A stretch of 64,000 nt of DNA, taken from contig NZ_LN651326.1 in assembly GCF_000826525.2 (NCBI RefSeq), positions 350,272 to 414,271 of the forward strand, given 5' to 3'. A program made the position numbers and the translations under genes. Shown one piece after another: positions 52,289-61,247 of this stretch (position 1 is the stretch's first letter; each line of letters opens with the position of its first letter). This DNA is from Mobilicoccus massiliensis. GTDB lineage: Bacteria > Actinomycetota > Actinomycetes > Actinomycetales > Dermatophilaceae. Below the pieces are notes generated by a model. The model was given only the letters and a program-made list of their open reading frames with translations. It was not told the origin of the DNA and searched no databases.

Positions 52289-52374
52289 CCGACGAGACAG
52301 CCGCCGTTTCCGGCCCTGCTCATCCGAGGTGGGGCATGCACACCGGCAGGCCGCAAGCGGCGGCTGTCCCGGCG
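52289..52374. repeat. Dispersed repeat family, locus 8 (divergent subtype)
   Basis: The unit GACGAGACAGCCGCCGTTTC at 52291-52310 is partly complementary to GCAAGCGGCGGCTGTCCCGG at 52353-52372. The AGACAGCCG(C/T)CGTTTCC subtype also occurs at 63.84 kb. It lies just after the second ATPase gene. Confidence 0.65.
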
Positions 52375-52505
52375 AGGGCGCACCGGTTCTCGACCTCGCG
52401 AACCGCCGTGTCGAACAGGCCGATCGGCGGGATCGGTGTGCCAGGATTCGTGCACTCCTCTGGCATCCCCTCCGGATCTGACCGGATTCCCCGATCGGAG
52501 AGCTC

Positions 52506-54008
52506 ATGACCGGCCTCGGCCTGTTCGGCATCATCGCCTCGCTCGTGCTGCTCATCCTGCTCGCGTATCGCGGCATCAACGTGATGATCCTCGCGCCGAT
52601 CTGCGCGCTGTTCGCCACCGTCCTCGCCGGAGCGCCGATCCTCGCGACGTACACGCAGGTGTTCATGCCCGCGCTCGGCAAGTTCGCGACGACGTACTTT
52701 CCGCTGTTCATGCTCGGCGCGGTCTTCGGCAAGCTCATGGACGACTCCGGTGCCGCGCGGCGCATCGCCGAATCCATCGTCGGCGCCATCGGGGCGCACC
52801 GGGCGATCCTCGCGATCACGTTGTCGTGCGCGATCCTCACCTACGGCGGGGTGTCGCTGTTCGTCGTCGCGTTCGCCGTCTTCCCCATCGCGGCCGCGAT
52901 GTTCCGCGAGGCCCACCTGCCCAAGCGCCTCATCCCGGCCACCATCGCCCTGGGCTCGTTCACGTTCACGATGACCGCCCTGCCCGGCACCCCCGCGATC
53001 CAGAACGCCATCCCCGCGCCGTACTTCGGCACCACGGCCTTCGCGGCGCCGGGTCTCGGCACCATCGCCGGCCTCATCATGTTCGGCGGCGGCATCGCGT
53101 GGCTCACGTATCGCGCGAAGCAGGCCGGCAAGGCGGGCGAGGGTTACGACGACGGGCCGCTCATGCGCCCGGTGCCCAAGACCGGACGCCGGATGCGCGA
53201 CACCCTCGCCGCCGGGGAGGCCAAGCCCGGCTCCGAGACCCACCACGGACTCGACCCGGCGCCCGGCCGTGAGAGCGAGGTCGTCGAGATCCCACCGATC
53301 GGCAACCCGATGCCGACGTGGCTCGCGTACGTCCCCGTCGTGCTCGTCATCGCCGTCAACTGGGTCATGGTCAACCAGGTCATCCCCGCGATGAACACCG
53401 ACTACCTCGCCGAGAAGCTCTACGGCGCGGCCAAGATCACCGACGTCAAGGGCATCTGGGGCATCATCGTCGCGCTCGTCGCCGCGATCGTCTTCATGCT
53501 CGTCGTCCACTGGCGCCGATACGCCGACCGCAAGAAGACCCTCAACGAGGGCACGATGGGCTCGCTGCTGCCGATCTTCAACACCGCCTCGGAGGTGGGG
53601 TACGGCGCGGTCATCGCCGCCCTCCCGGCGTTCATCATCGTGCGCGACGCCGTGCTCGGCGTCAGCGGAAACCCGGCGATCTCCACCGCGGTTGCGGTCA
53701 ACGTTCTCGCCGGCATCACCGGTTCGGCGTCCGGCGGCATGAGCATCGCCCTGCAGGCCCTGGGCACCGAGCTCGCCGCCTCGGCGCAGGCGCAGGGCAT
53801 CTCCATGGATCTCATGCACCGCATCGCCGCCCTCTCCTCCGGCGGCATGGACGCCCTCCCCCACAACGGCGCCGTCATCACCCTGCTCGCGATCACCGGC
53901 CTCACCCACCGCCAGTCGTACAAGGACATCGGCATGGTCGCCGTCGTCATCCCGGTGACGGCGATCGTCGTCGTGCTCCTTCTCGCCTCCACCGTCGGGA
54001 CGTTCTGA
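52506..54008 (+). CDS. GntP-family permease
   Basis: This 500-residue membrane protein has about 12-13 helices. The run RGINVMILAPICALFATVLAGAPILATYTQVFMPALGKFATTYFPLFMLGAVFGKLMDDSGAARRIA matches GntP-type H+ symporters, which import gluconate or related hydroxy-acids. MTALPGTPAIQNAIPAPYFGTTAFAAPGLG and SGGMDALPHNGAVITLLAITGLTHRQSYKDIGMV are also typical of the family. A hydrophilic loop of ~75 residues (~205-280) separates the two halves. The ATG at 52506 follows GGAGAG. No sugar-acid kinase is nearby, so the substrate is open. Confidence 0.88.
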   Translation: MTGLGLFGIIASLVLLILLAYRGINVMILAPICALFATVLAGAPILATYTQVFMPALGKFATTYFPLFMLGAVFGKLMDDSGAARRIAESIVGAIGAHRAILAITLSCAILTYGGVSLFVVAFAVFPIAAAMFREAHLPKRLIPATIALGSFTFTMTALPGTPAIQNAIPAPYFGTTAFAAPGLGTIAGLIMFGGGIAWLTYRAKQAGKAGEGYDDGPLMRPVPKTGRRMRDTLAAGEAKPGSETHHGLDPAPGRESEVVEIPPIGNPMPTWLAYVPVVLVIAVNWVMVNQVIPAMNTDYLAEKLYGAAKITDVKGIWGIIVALVAAIVFMLVVHWRRYADRKKTLNEGTMGSLLPIFNTASEVGYGAVIAALPAFIIVRDAVLGVSGNPAISTAVAVNVLAGITGSASGGMSIALQALGTELAASAQAQGISMDLMHRIAALSSGGMDALPHNGAVITLLAITGLTHRQSYKDIGMVAVVIPVTAIVVVLLLASTVGTF

Positions 54009-54583
54009 TCCGGCGATTTCGGCATCTGCGCCTGTCTTGCTCCGCCCATAGACACCGCGAGGCGACCCGATCCACGACCCTCGACGGCAGTGGCCCCCGA
54101 GTTCGCGCAACAAAGACCGGTCACTCGCCACTGCCCTGACGCGCCCCACCGCATCACTGCTGGTCACCGGGCCGGCACCGGAGCCCACCCGATCAGTGAC
54201 CGGTCTTTGTTGTGCGAGCAGCTCAGAGACCGCCGGGCTTGCGATCGATTCGAGGCTCTACCCGAGCGGCTAGAGGAGCACAGAGGACCCGAGCAACGCG
54301 CGATCGGCGCCGATAAGTCGATCTAGACCTTTCCCAATACGCAGGAAGACGCTTCGATCGTCTCCCCCCTTGCGAAAGCGGCGTGGTGGGCGACAGTCGC
54401 ACCCTTCGGTCGATCGATCCCGATAGAGCGTTATGGGATTTCCCCTATACGACCCCAGACGACATCATCGTCTCGATGACCGGCCGCCGTTCCCCCGGTT
54501 CGACGAGGACGCCGGGGCGCAGAGGGCGGCCATCGATCCGACGAGGATGACAGCCACCCGGGACGCCGTCTTACGATGGTCGG
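54009..54583 (+). other. 575-bp noncoding region with nested inverted repeats
   Basis: It contains the 18-bp perfect inverted repeat described separately, plus GGCAGTGGC (54086-54094) paired with GCCACTGCC (54127-54135). A relatively AT-richer stretch near 54300-54440 follows, with GTTATGGGATTTCCCC (54432). An open frame of 78 codons at 54090-54326 has no recognisable product and spans the repeats. The helicase promoter is presumably within the last 200 bp. I could not assign a mobile element. Confidence 0.45.
54108..54212. repeat. Long inverted repeat (18 bp perfect, ~24 bp with two mismatches)
   Basis: CAACAAAGACCGGTCACT at 54108-54125 is exactly complementary to AGTGACCGGTCTTTGTTG at 54195-54212. 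Similarity extends outward by about six more bases (GCGA on both sides). The 69-bp interior is GC-rich. Such a structure could be the remnant of a small MITE-like element, a structured RNA or a terminator for the upstream permease gene. Confidence 0.8.
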
Positions 54584-57500
54584 ATGGGTGGGCCGAGTAC
54601 GTCGCATTGGGTGAGCCGCCTACCCGACGAAGAACTCGTGCGGGTGGCGGGTGGGCCGACCTTCACCCGGGGCATGCAGCACCACAAGCGTGGGCACGTC
54701 GATCGCATCGAGTGGCTCGACGACGACGCCCTGCGGGGGCACATCCGCATCGTCGATCACACGAGCTCCGACGTTCGCGAGTTCGAGACCACGGTGCGTC
54801 CGGAGCAGACCGAAGCGGGTGCGCCCACCTGGACTTCGACGTGCACGTGCCGCGTCAAGGAGAACTGCGCGCACGCCGTGGGGGTGCTGCTCGGCGCTCG
54901 CGCGATCCTGCGCGACCTGCCCGAGGACGAGGTGAGCGACGACGGCACGCCGGAGTGGGAGCGGCGCCTGGCTGCCGTCACCACCCCGACGACCGAAGCC
55001 GAGGCCGAGACGCTCGTCGAGCCGGTGGAGACGCCGGGCGTCAAGGACGCTCTCGCGCTGGAGTTCTCGGCGCGCACCGGTGCCCCGGTGACGATGCGTC
55101 CGCGGCGTCGCACCCCCGACGGCATCTGGACCGGCCAGGGCGCGCAGTGGGCCGAGCTGCGGGAGCCGCATCGCCGCCTCGGCGAGCACCAACGTCTGGC
55201 GCTCGTCGCCATCGACCGTGCCAACCCGGTACGGGTCTCGAAGTTCGACGGGCCGGCGACCACCCTCTCGCTGGAGGTCATGGGCCCCGACGTGTGGTCG
55301 CTGTTGCGGCGCCTGGTCACGGCGGGTGTCGAGGTGTTCGCCGCCGACGGCCGCGACGTCGTCATCACCGATGAACTCACAGTCGTCATGTACCTCGACA
55401 CGAGCGAGGACGGCGGACTCACCCTGCGACCCACCGCGTTTCGCCCTGGCGGACCCGAGGAGGACGTCGAGGTGCGCATCGAGGGCATCGTGCGTCCGGT
55501 CGGCGACCCGGCGCACGGCATCACCGTGGCGAGTCCGTCGCGGGTGACGATGGGGCCGACGCCGGAGCTTCTCGCCGACGGGGCCCGACAGCTTCTCCTC
55601 GATCCGCGGCCGGTGCGGGTTCCGGAGCAGGATCTGCTCCGCTTCTTCACCACCCATCTGCCCGCGTTGCGACGCTCGATGCCGGTGCGCACGTCGGCGT
55701 CGGTGCGCATTCCCGAGGTCAAACCGCCTCGCCTGCGGCTGTCCGCCCGCTACCGGGAGGGGCACACGACGTGGCTCGACTGGTCGTGGCTCTACCCGGT
55801 CGGCGACCAGACGCGCGTCATCCCTCTCGCGGACCACAGCATCCCCGGTTTCCGGCAGCTCGAGTCCGAGCAGAAGGTGCTCGACCGCCTCGCCCGCGGC
55901 CCCCTCGGCGAACGCCCGGGGCTGCTGCCGACGATCGCCGGCCGGCCGCGGCTCGCCTCGCCGGTATCGCTGGTGGGGATGGGTGCGGCGACGTTCACCG
56001 AGCAGTGTCTGCCCTGGTTGGAGGCGTGTGACGATGTCGACGTCGTCGTCGACGGCGAGGTGCCGGAGTACGGGCCCGCGATCGGCGAACCCGTCGTCCA
56101 CGTCGCTCTCGACGAGCGCCCCGAGGAGCGTGACTGGTTCGATCTCGACGTCACGGTCACCGTCGACGGGCAGAACGTGCCGGTCGCCGAGATCATCCGC
56201 GCGATCGTGCGCGGCGACTCCCGGCTGCTGCTCGCCTCCGGCACGTACTTCTCGCTCGAGACGCCGGCTCTGGACCGGTTGCGTGAGCTCATCGAGGAGT
56301 CACGCGCGCTCGTCGATCGCGACAGCGGCAAGCTGCGCGTCTCCGTCTATCACGTCGGGTTGTTCGACCAGCTCGCGGCGCTCGGTGTCGTCGAGCGCCA
56401 GGCGAGCCGGTTCGCCGATCGGGTCGGGGCGTTGCGCGAGGCGCTGACCCCCGACGCTGCCGCGTCGTCCGCCGAGGTGCCCGCGGGGTTGAACGCCGAG
56501 TTGCGCCCGTACCAGGCCGAGGGACTGCGTTGGGCGTCGACGTTGTGGGACGCGCGGCTCGGCGGCATCCTCGCCGACGACATGGGTCTGGGTAAGACGG
56601 TGCAGGTCATCGCCCTGCTCGAACGCGCGCGTGAGCGTGAGGATCTCGGCGCGCCGGTGCTCGTCGTCGCGCCGACGAGCGTCGTCGGGGCCTGGGCCGA
56701 GCAGCTCGCACGGTTCGCGCCACAGCTGCGCGTGGCGATGCTCACCGAGACCGAGTCCAAGCGACTGAGGGAGGGCGGCGAGCCGCTCGCGACCGTTGCT
56801 GCCGAGGTCGACGTCGTGCTGTCGTCGTACACGCTCGTGCGACTCGGCGAGGAGTCGTACACCGACATCGCCTGGCGGGCACTGATTCTCGACGAGGCCC
56901 AGTTCGTCAAGAACCACCGCGCGAAGACGTACCAGGTCGTGCGCCGCATGGAGCGCGATTTCACGCTCGCGATGACCGGCACACCGCTCGAGAACTCGCT
57001 CATGGACCTGTGGTCGCTGCTCTCGCTCACCGCGCCGATGCTCTACCCGATGCCGCAGGACTTCTCCATTGACTACCGCACGCCGATCGAGGTCGGCGGC
57101 GACGACGTGCGGCTCGCCTCGCTGCGCCGCTCTATCGCGCCGTTCGTGCTGCGCCGCACCAAGGACGCCGTGGCCTCCGACCTGCCGCCCAAGCAGGAGC
57201 AGACGCTCGTCGTGCCGATGAATCCCGTGCACCGGCGGGTCTACGACAAGCACCTTCAGCGCGAACGCCAGCGTGTCATGGGCCTGCTCAAGGATCTCCC
57301 GAACAACCAGGTCGCGGTGCTGTCGGCGTTGACCACGCTGCGGCAGATGGCGCTCTCCCCCGCGATGCTCGACCCGGAGTACGCGCAGGTCGAGCCGAGC
57401 AAGGTCGAGGTCCTCGTCGAGCACCTCACCGAGCTCGCCGCCGAGGGCCACCGGGCCTTGATCTTCAGCCAGTTCACGCGGTACCTGCGGCAGGTGCGCG

Positions 57501-57898
57501 AGGCTCTCGAGGCGGCGGGGGTCGCCACCGAGTACCTCGACGGGCGCACCCGCGACCGTCAGGCCACCCTCCAACGGTTCCGCGAGGGTGACGCGACAGC
57601 GTTCTGCATCTCGCTCAAGGCCGGCGGGTTCGGCATCACCCTCACCGAAGCCGACTACGTGTACGTGCTCGACCCCTGGTGGAACCCTGCCGCGGAGGCC
57701 CAGGCCATCGACCGCACCCACCGCATCGGGCAGGACAAGTCGGTCATGGTCTACCGCCTCGTCGCCGCGGACTCCATTGAGGAGAAGGTCCGTGACCTGC
57801 AGGAACGCAAACGCGACCTCTTCGCGAAGGTCGTCGACGAGGGGGCTGCCTTCGGCTCTGCGCTCACGGCCGACGACCTGCGTGCTCTGCTCTCCTGA
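54584..57898 (+). CDS. SNF2-family helicase with N-terminal SWIM zinc finger
   Basis: This 1,104-residue protein has a SWIM-type zinc finger at ~86-100 (CTCRVKENCAHAVG, C-x-C...C-x-H). The SNF2-associated middle region (~230-600) follows. The helicase motor has GILADDMGLGKTVQVIALL (Walker A), VLVVAPTSVVGAW, LILDEAQFVKN (DEAQ box), LAMTGTPLENSLMDLWSLL, the helicase C domain ALIFSQFTRYLRQV and motif VI QAIDRTHRIGQDKSVMVYRLV. Relatives are DNA translocases; physiological roles in bacteria are mostly unknown. The ATG at 54584 starts the SWIM-containing N-terminus. No operon partner is adjacent. Confidence 0.92.
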   Translation: MGGPSTSHWVSRLPDEELVRVAGGPTFTRGMQHHKRGHVDRIEWLDDDALRGHIRIVDHTSSDVREFETTVRPEQTEAGAPTWTSTCTCRVKENCAHAVGVLLGARAILRDLPEDEVSDDGTPEWERRLAAVTTPTTEAEAETLVEPVETPGVKDALALEFSARTGAPVTMRPRRRTPDGIWTGQGAQWAELREPHRRLGEHQRLALVAIDRANPVRVSKFDGPATTLSLEVMGPDVWSLLRRLVTAGVEVFAADGRDVVITDELTVVMYLDTSEDGGLTLRPTAFRPGGPEEDVEVRIEGIVRPVGDPAHGITVASPSRVTMGPTPELLADGARQLLLDPRPVRVPEQDLLRFFTTHLPALRRSMPVRTSASVRIPEVKPPRLRLSARYREGHTTWLDWSWLYPVGDQTRVIPLADHSIPGFRQLESEQKVLDRLARGPLGERPGLLPTIAGRPRLASPVSLVGMGAATFTEQCLPWLEACDDVDVVVDGEVPEYGPAIGEPVVHVALDERPEERDWFDLDVTVTVDGQNVPVAEIIRAIVRGDSRLLLASGTYFSLETPALDRLRELIEESRALVDRDSGKLRVSVYHVGLFDQLAALGVVERQASRFADRVGALREALTPDAAASSAEVPAGLNAELRPYQAEGLRWASTLWDARLGGILADDMGLGKTVQVIALLERAREREDLGAPVLVVAPTSVVGAWAEQLARFAPQLRVAMLTETESKRLREGGEPLATVAAEVDVVLSSYTLVRLGEESYTDIAWRALILDEAQFVKNHRAKTYQVVRRMERDFTLAMTGTPLENSLMDLWSLLSLTAPMLYPMPQDFSIDYRTPIEVGGDDVRLASLRRSIAPFVLRRTKDAVASDLPPKQEQTLVVPMNPVHRRVYDKHLQRERQRVMGLLKDLPNNQVAVLSALTTLRQMALSPAMLDPEYAQVEPSKVEVLVEHLTELAAEGHRALIFSQFTRYLRQVREALEAAGVATEYLDGRTRDRQATLQRFREGDATAFCISLKAGGFGITLTEADYVYVLDPWWNPAAEAQAIDRTHRIGQDKSVMVYRLVAADSIEEKVRDLQERKRDLFAKVVDEGAAFGSALTADDLRALLS

Positions 57899-57910
57899 GC
57901 CGCCGCGGGC

Positions 57911-58813
57911 TCATCCCTTGACCGCGCCCTGCGTCACGCCCTCCATGACCCAGCGCTGAGTGAACAGGTAGACGATGATCGCGGGAGCCATCGCCATGAG
58001 ATACGACGCGAAGGCGACGTTGTAGTTGTTGCTGAACTGCGTCTGGAAGATGCTCTGCACGACCGGCAGCGTCTGCAAGGACGGGTCGGAGGTGATGAGC
58101 GACGGCATCATGAAGTCGTTCCATGAGGCGAGGAACGCGAAGATCCCGACCGTGGCGCTCATCGGGGCGAGCAACGGAAAGATCAGTTGCCAGAACGTCT
58201 GCCACGTCGAGGCCCCGTCGATCCGCGCGCTTTCCTCGAGCTCGGCGGGAATGGAACGCAGGAACGCCGTGAACAGCAGCACGCTGAAGCTGAGCTGGAA
58301 CATGATGTGCAGCAGGATGACCCCGCCCGGGTTGTCGAGGCCGGCCAATCCGGTGAGCCGGATCTGCGGCAGCGCGAGCACCGGGAACGGAATGAACATC
58401 GCGGCGAGCAGGTAATAGAACGACCATCTGAACAGGCGGTGGTTCCAGTTGCGCGAGATCGCGTACGAGGCGAATGCGCCGAGGAGGATCGTGCCGATCA
58501 CCGTCGCCGCGGTGACACCCGTCGTGATGAGGAACGCCTTGGGAAATCCGGTGAGGGTCCACGCCTCGCGGAATCCGTCGAGGCTGAACGGCGCCGGCAG
58601 CGAGAAGGCGTTGCCGTCGACCGACTGCTTCGTGGTCTTGAACGCCATCGACACCGTGACGTACAGCGGCACGATGACGGTGAGCGTGCAGAGCAGGAGG
58701 ATGATCGTCGTCGACCAGCTCGACCGTTCCTGTCGACTCATACCGGGCCGGGCCCGCACGTTGTCGCCGGGCGGGACGGCCTCGGTGGCGGGGAGGTTCG
58801 CCTGCATCGTCAT
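57911..58813 (-). CDS. Carbohydrate ABC transporter permease (MalG-like)
   Basis: This 300-residue inner-membrane subunit has six helices. The EAA loop EESARIDGASTWQTFWQLIFPLLAPMSATVGIF couples to the ATPase. The N-terminus is hydrophilic (~35 residues). Its ATG overlaps the stop of the second permease by one base (TGATG). It is the last gene of a three-gene operon. Confidence 0.93.
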   Translation of the reverse strand: MTMQANLPATEAVPPGDNVRARPGMSRQERSSWSTTIILLLCTLTVIVPLYVTVSMAFKTTKQSVDGNAFSLPAPFSLDGFREAWTLTGFPKAFLITTGVTAATVIGTILLGAFASYAISRNWNHRLFRWSFYYLLAAMFIPFPVLALPQIRLTGLAGLDNPGGVILLHIMFQLSFSVLLFTAFLRSIPAELEESARIDGASTWQTFWQLIFPLLAPMSATVGIFAFLASWNDFMMPSLITSDPSLQTLPVVQSIFQTQFSNNYNVAFASYLMAMAPAIIVYLFTQRWVMEGVTQGAVKG

Positions 58814-59748
58814 CAGAACACGTTCCTTCCGCGGGTGGCCGCGAGTTGCACCGCCGAGAGCATGAGGATGATGAGGAAGAAGACGGTCGCATTGGCCATC
58901 TGATAGGCGTAGTCGCCACCGGTGAAGCCGGTGACGATCGTCATGGCGATACTCCGCGTCGACGTGCCCGGGCCACCCTCGGTCAGGCCCATGATGATGT
59001 CGTAGGAGTTGAGAAAGTTCTTGAAGCTGATGATGACGTTGATGACGACGTAGCCGGCCACGAGCGGGACCGTGATCCTCATGAGCGTCTGCAACTTGGA
59101 GGCTCCGTCGATCGACGAGGCCTCGTACACGTCGCCGGGAATCGAGAGCAGACCCGCGATGTAGATGAGCAGGGTGCTCGGAATCGCCTGCCATGCGGTG
59201 ACGAATACGATCGCCAGCCAGGCGAGGTCGGGATTGGCGAGGATGCTCTCACTGAGCGCCGCGATGCCCGCCTTCTGCCCCAGCACCGGGAGCGAGTTGG
59301 AGAAGAGGTAGTTGAAGACGTAGGCGATGATGATGCCGGAGACGACCATCGGAATGACGAAGATCGCCCGCAACGGTGTCTTGAGGTGGATTCTGCTGGT
59401 CAGCCCCACCGCGAGCAGAAAAGCGACGATGTTGACCACGACGACCGTCGTCACGGCGAACAACATCGTGAAGCCGTAGCTCTCCCAGATCGCGGGGTCG
59501 GTGAACAGCGCCTGGTAGTTGATGAGGCCGATGAAATCCCAGTCACCGAACCCGATGGAGTTGGTGAAGCTGTAGAACACGCCCATCGCCGCCGGCAGGG
59601 TGATCGACAGTGTGAAGAGCAGGAGGGCGGGCAGCAGGAAGAGGTAATAGATGCCCTCGACGCGGCGACGGCGGTGTCGCATCGTCGGGGCTGCCGAGGC
59701 GGTCGACTGCGATGACGTGGGCGCCGATGGCGTTGGTGCGGTGGCCAT
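58813..59748 (-). CDS. Carbohydrate ABC transporter permease (MalF/UgpA-like)
   Basis: This 311-residue protein has six helices. The coupling loop is YEASSIDGASKLQTLMRITVPLVAGYVVINVIIS and the C-terminus NVF overlaps the next gene. A Ser/Thr/Pro-rich N-terminus of ~30 residues precedes the first helix. ATG 59748 has GAGGAT upstream; a longer reading from GTG 59778 would overlap the binding-protein stop by 4 bp and is possible. Confidence 0.92.
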   Translation of the reverse strand: MATAPTPSAPTSSQSTASAAPTMRHRRRRVEGIYYLFLLPALLLFTLSITLPAAMGVFYSFTNSIGFGDWDFIGLINYQALFTDPAIWESYGFTMLFAVTTVVVVNIVAFLLAVGLTSRIHLKTPLRAIFVIPMVVSGIIIAYVFNYLFSNSLPVLGQKAGIAALSESILANPDLAWLAIVFVTAWQAIPSTLLIYIAGLLSIPGDVYEASSIDGASKLQTLMRITVPLVAGYVVINVIISFKNFLNSYDIIMGLTEGGPGTSTRSIAMTIVTGFTGGDYAYQMANATVFFLIILMLSAVQLAATRGRNVF

Positions 59749-59774
59749 GTCTGGATCCTCGTGTGCGTGGGCGG

Positions 59775-61037
59775 TCACTGACGCAGGGCCAGGCGGGCCC
59801 AGTCGGCGTCGAGGGTGCGCAGGGTGGGCACCACGGGGCTACCGGTGACGACGCCCTGCATGTAGTTCTCCGTCGGGATCGTCAGCGGAATGGCCTTGGA
59901 CGGGCCCTGATAGAAGAGCGCCTTCTCGTAGTACGGCTTCATGTCGACGATGCGGGAGTCGGTCACCGGAGCCGAATCCGTGGTGGTGCCGTAGCCGAGT
60001 TGCGCCTTGTTGTACTCGTTCATCACCTCGGGGCGGAACAGGTAGGTGAGGAACCTGCGGGCTGCCTCCTTGTGTTCGGAGTCCTGCGGGATCCAGGCGG
60101 CGAGGTCGATGTTCACCCGCACCTTTCGCGACGCCGGGTCGTCGGTCATCGGCAGGGGGAAACACCCCAGCTGTAGATCCGGAGAGGTCTTGGCGATCTC
60201 GCCGAACGCCCACGGCCCCTGGAGGTACATGGCGGCCTTGCCCTGGGCGAAGGCGAGGTTGCCATCACCGTAGCCACGACTCGCCGCGTCCTTGTTGGTG
60301 TAGGTGTCGCTCAACTGCTTCATCCGTTCGACCGGCTCGGCGAAGTCCTTCTCGAACGACACCGGGGAATTCGGGCCGACGCTCGTCCCCTCCGCACGCA
60401 GCCTCTCGAAGAACCGCGCCACGTCGACCATTCCGCCGACCGAGTAGTCGAACCAGCCTTGAGCGACCGACCAGGGCTCGGCGTACGTGGCGTAGAAGGG
60501 GAGCACGTCGTTCTTCGCCAATGTGGCGCACACGGCAAGCAGCTGTTCCCAGGTGGTCGGCACTTCGAGGTCGTGCTCGGCGAACATCGTCTTGTTGTAG
60601 ATCACCGAGGCGGCCATGACCGAGTACGGCAACACACTGACCCTGCCGGGATATGTCGCGTATTGATCGACGAGCTTCTGCACCTCGGGCAGGACGCGCT
60701 TGGTCTCGGCCATGTCCGACAGATCGGAGAGGGCGCCGCGCTCCATGAACCGGGCCATCTCCATGTTGTAGTTGAGCAGCCCCAGGTCGGGCGGATTGCC
60801 CCGGAGGAAGCCGGCCTGCAGGTTGGAGGCGGTGTCGAAGACGACCTCGATCTCCTGTTGCGAGGCGTTGAACTGATCGATGAGCTTGCGAAAGTACGGA
60901 ATCGCCTCGGGTTTGCTGAGGTGGAACTGCATCCGTTCGCGCCCACCGGATCCGCCGCATCCGCTCACGCCGGTGAGCAGAGTGGCCGCGCCGATCCCCT
61001 TGAGCAGTGTGCGCCGCGAGACGCCCGCCTCTGCCAT
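59775..61037 (-). CDS. Extracellular solute-binding lipoprotein (sugar-type)
   Basis: This 420-residue protein is a class-I binding protein. Its signal has twin Arg (VSRRTLLKGIGAATLLTG) and lipobox VSGC, placing it on the membrane surface. Family features include ERMQFHLSKPEAIPYFRKLIDQFNASQ, NPPDLGLLNYNMEMARFMERGAL, VPTTWEQLLAVCATLAKN, AAMYLQGPWAFGEI and KEAARRFLTYLFRPEV. ATG 61037 has GGAGAGGAC before it. With the two permeases it should form an importer. No ATP-binding gene lies here, so a shared MsiK-type ATPase elsewhere is inferred. Confidence 0.92.
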   Translation of the reverse strand: MAEAGVSRRTLLKGIGAATLLTGVSGCGGSGGRERMQFHLSKPEAIPYFRKLIDQFNASQQEIEVVFDTASNLQAGFLRGNPPDLGLLNYNMEMARFMERGALSDLSDMAETKRVLPEVQKLVDQYATYPGRVSVLPYSVMAASVIYNKTMFAEHDLEVPTTWEQLLAVCATLAKNDVLPFYATYAEPWSVAQGWFDYSVGGMVDVARFFERLRAEGTSVGPNSPVSFEKDFAEPVERMKQLSDTYTNKDAASRGYGDGNLAFAQGKAAMYLQGPWAFGEIAKTSPDLQLGCFPLPMTDDPASRKVRVNIDLAAWIPQDSEHKEAARRFLTYLFRPEVMNEYNKAQLGYGTTTDSAPVTDSRIVDMKPYYEKALFYQGPSKAIPLTIPTENYMQGVVTGSPVVPTLRTLDADWARLALRQ

Positions 61038-61247
61038 CTCGTGTCCTCTCCGACTCCTCCGACGGCCCTCCGAGGGCCCCGAGTCGCACCTCTCCGATCC
61101 AGGCATCCTCCCACCGCGGGGCCGACGATTGTCCGGTTGCGACGCGACGTTTGTGTCGGAGCTACCCGCCGGTCACCGGATGGCACGATTAGGTCGGCGT
61201 GACACGATCCGGTCGGCGGGCGATGGCGGCCCGCAGCCACGCGTCGA
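61038..61247 (-). promoter_or_regulatory. Intergenic region upstream of the sugar-type ABC operon
   Basis: This 210-bp gap presumably holds the operon promoter. It contains the inverted repeat GGCCCTC-CGAGGGCC at 61062-61076, a GC-rich element that could be a regulator site or the terminator for the codA-like gene upstream. I see no clear LacI-type operator. Confidence 0.4.

Noticed and set aside
54090..54326. Open frame of 78 codons spanning the inverted repeat
   Set aside because: It has no Shine-Dalgarno or recognisable domain and it straddles the inverted repeat arms. I treat it as noncoding.
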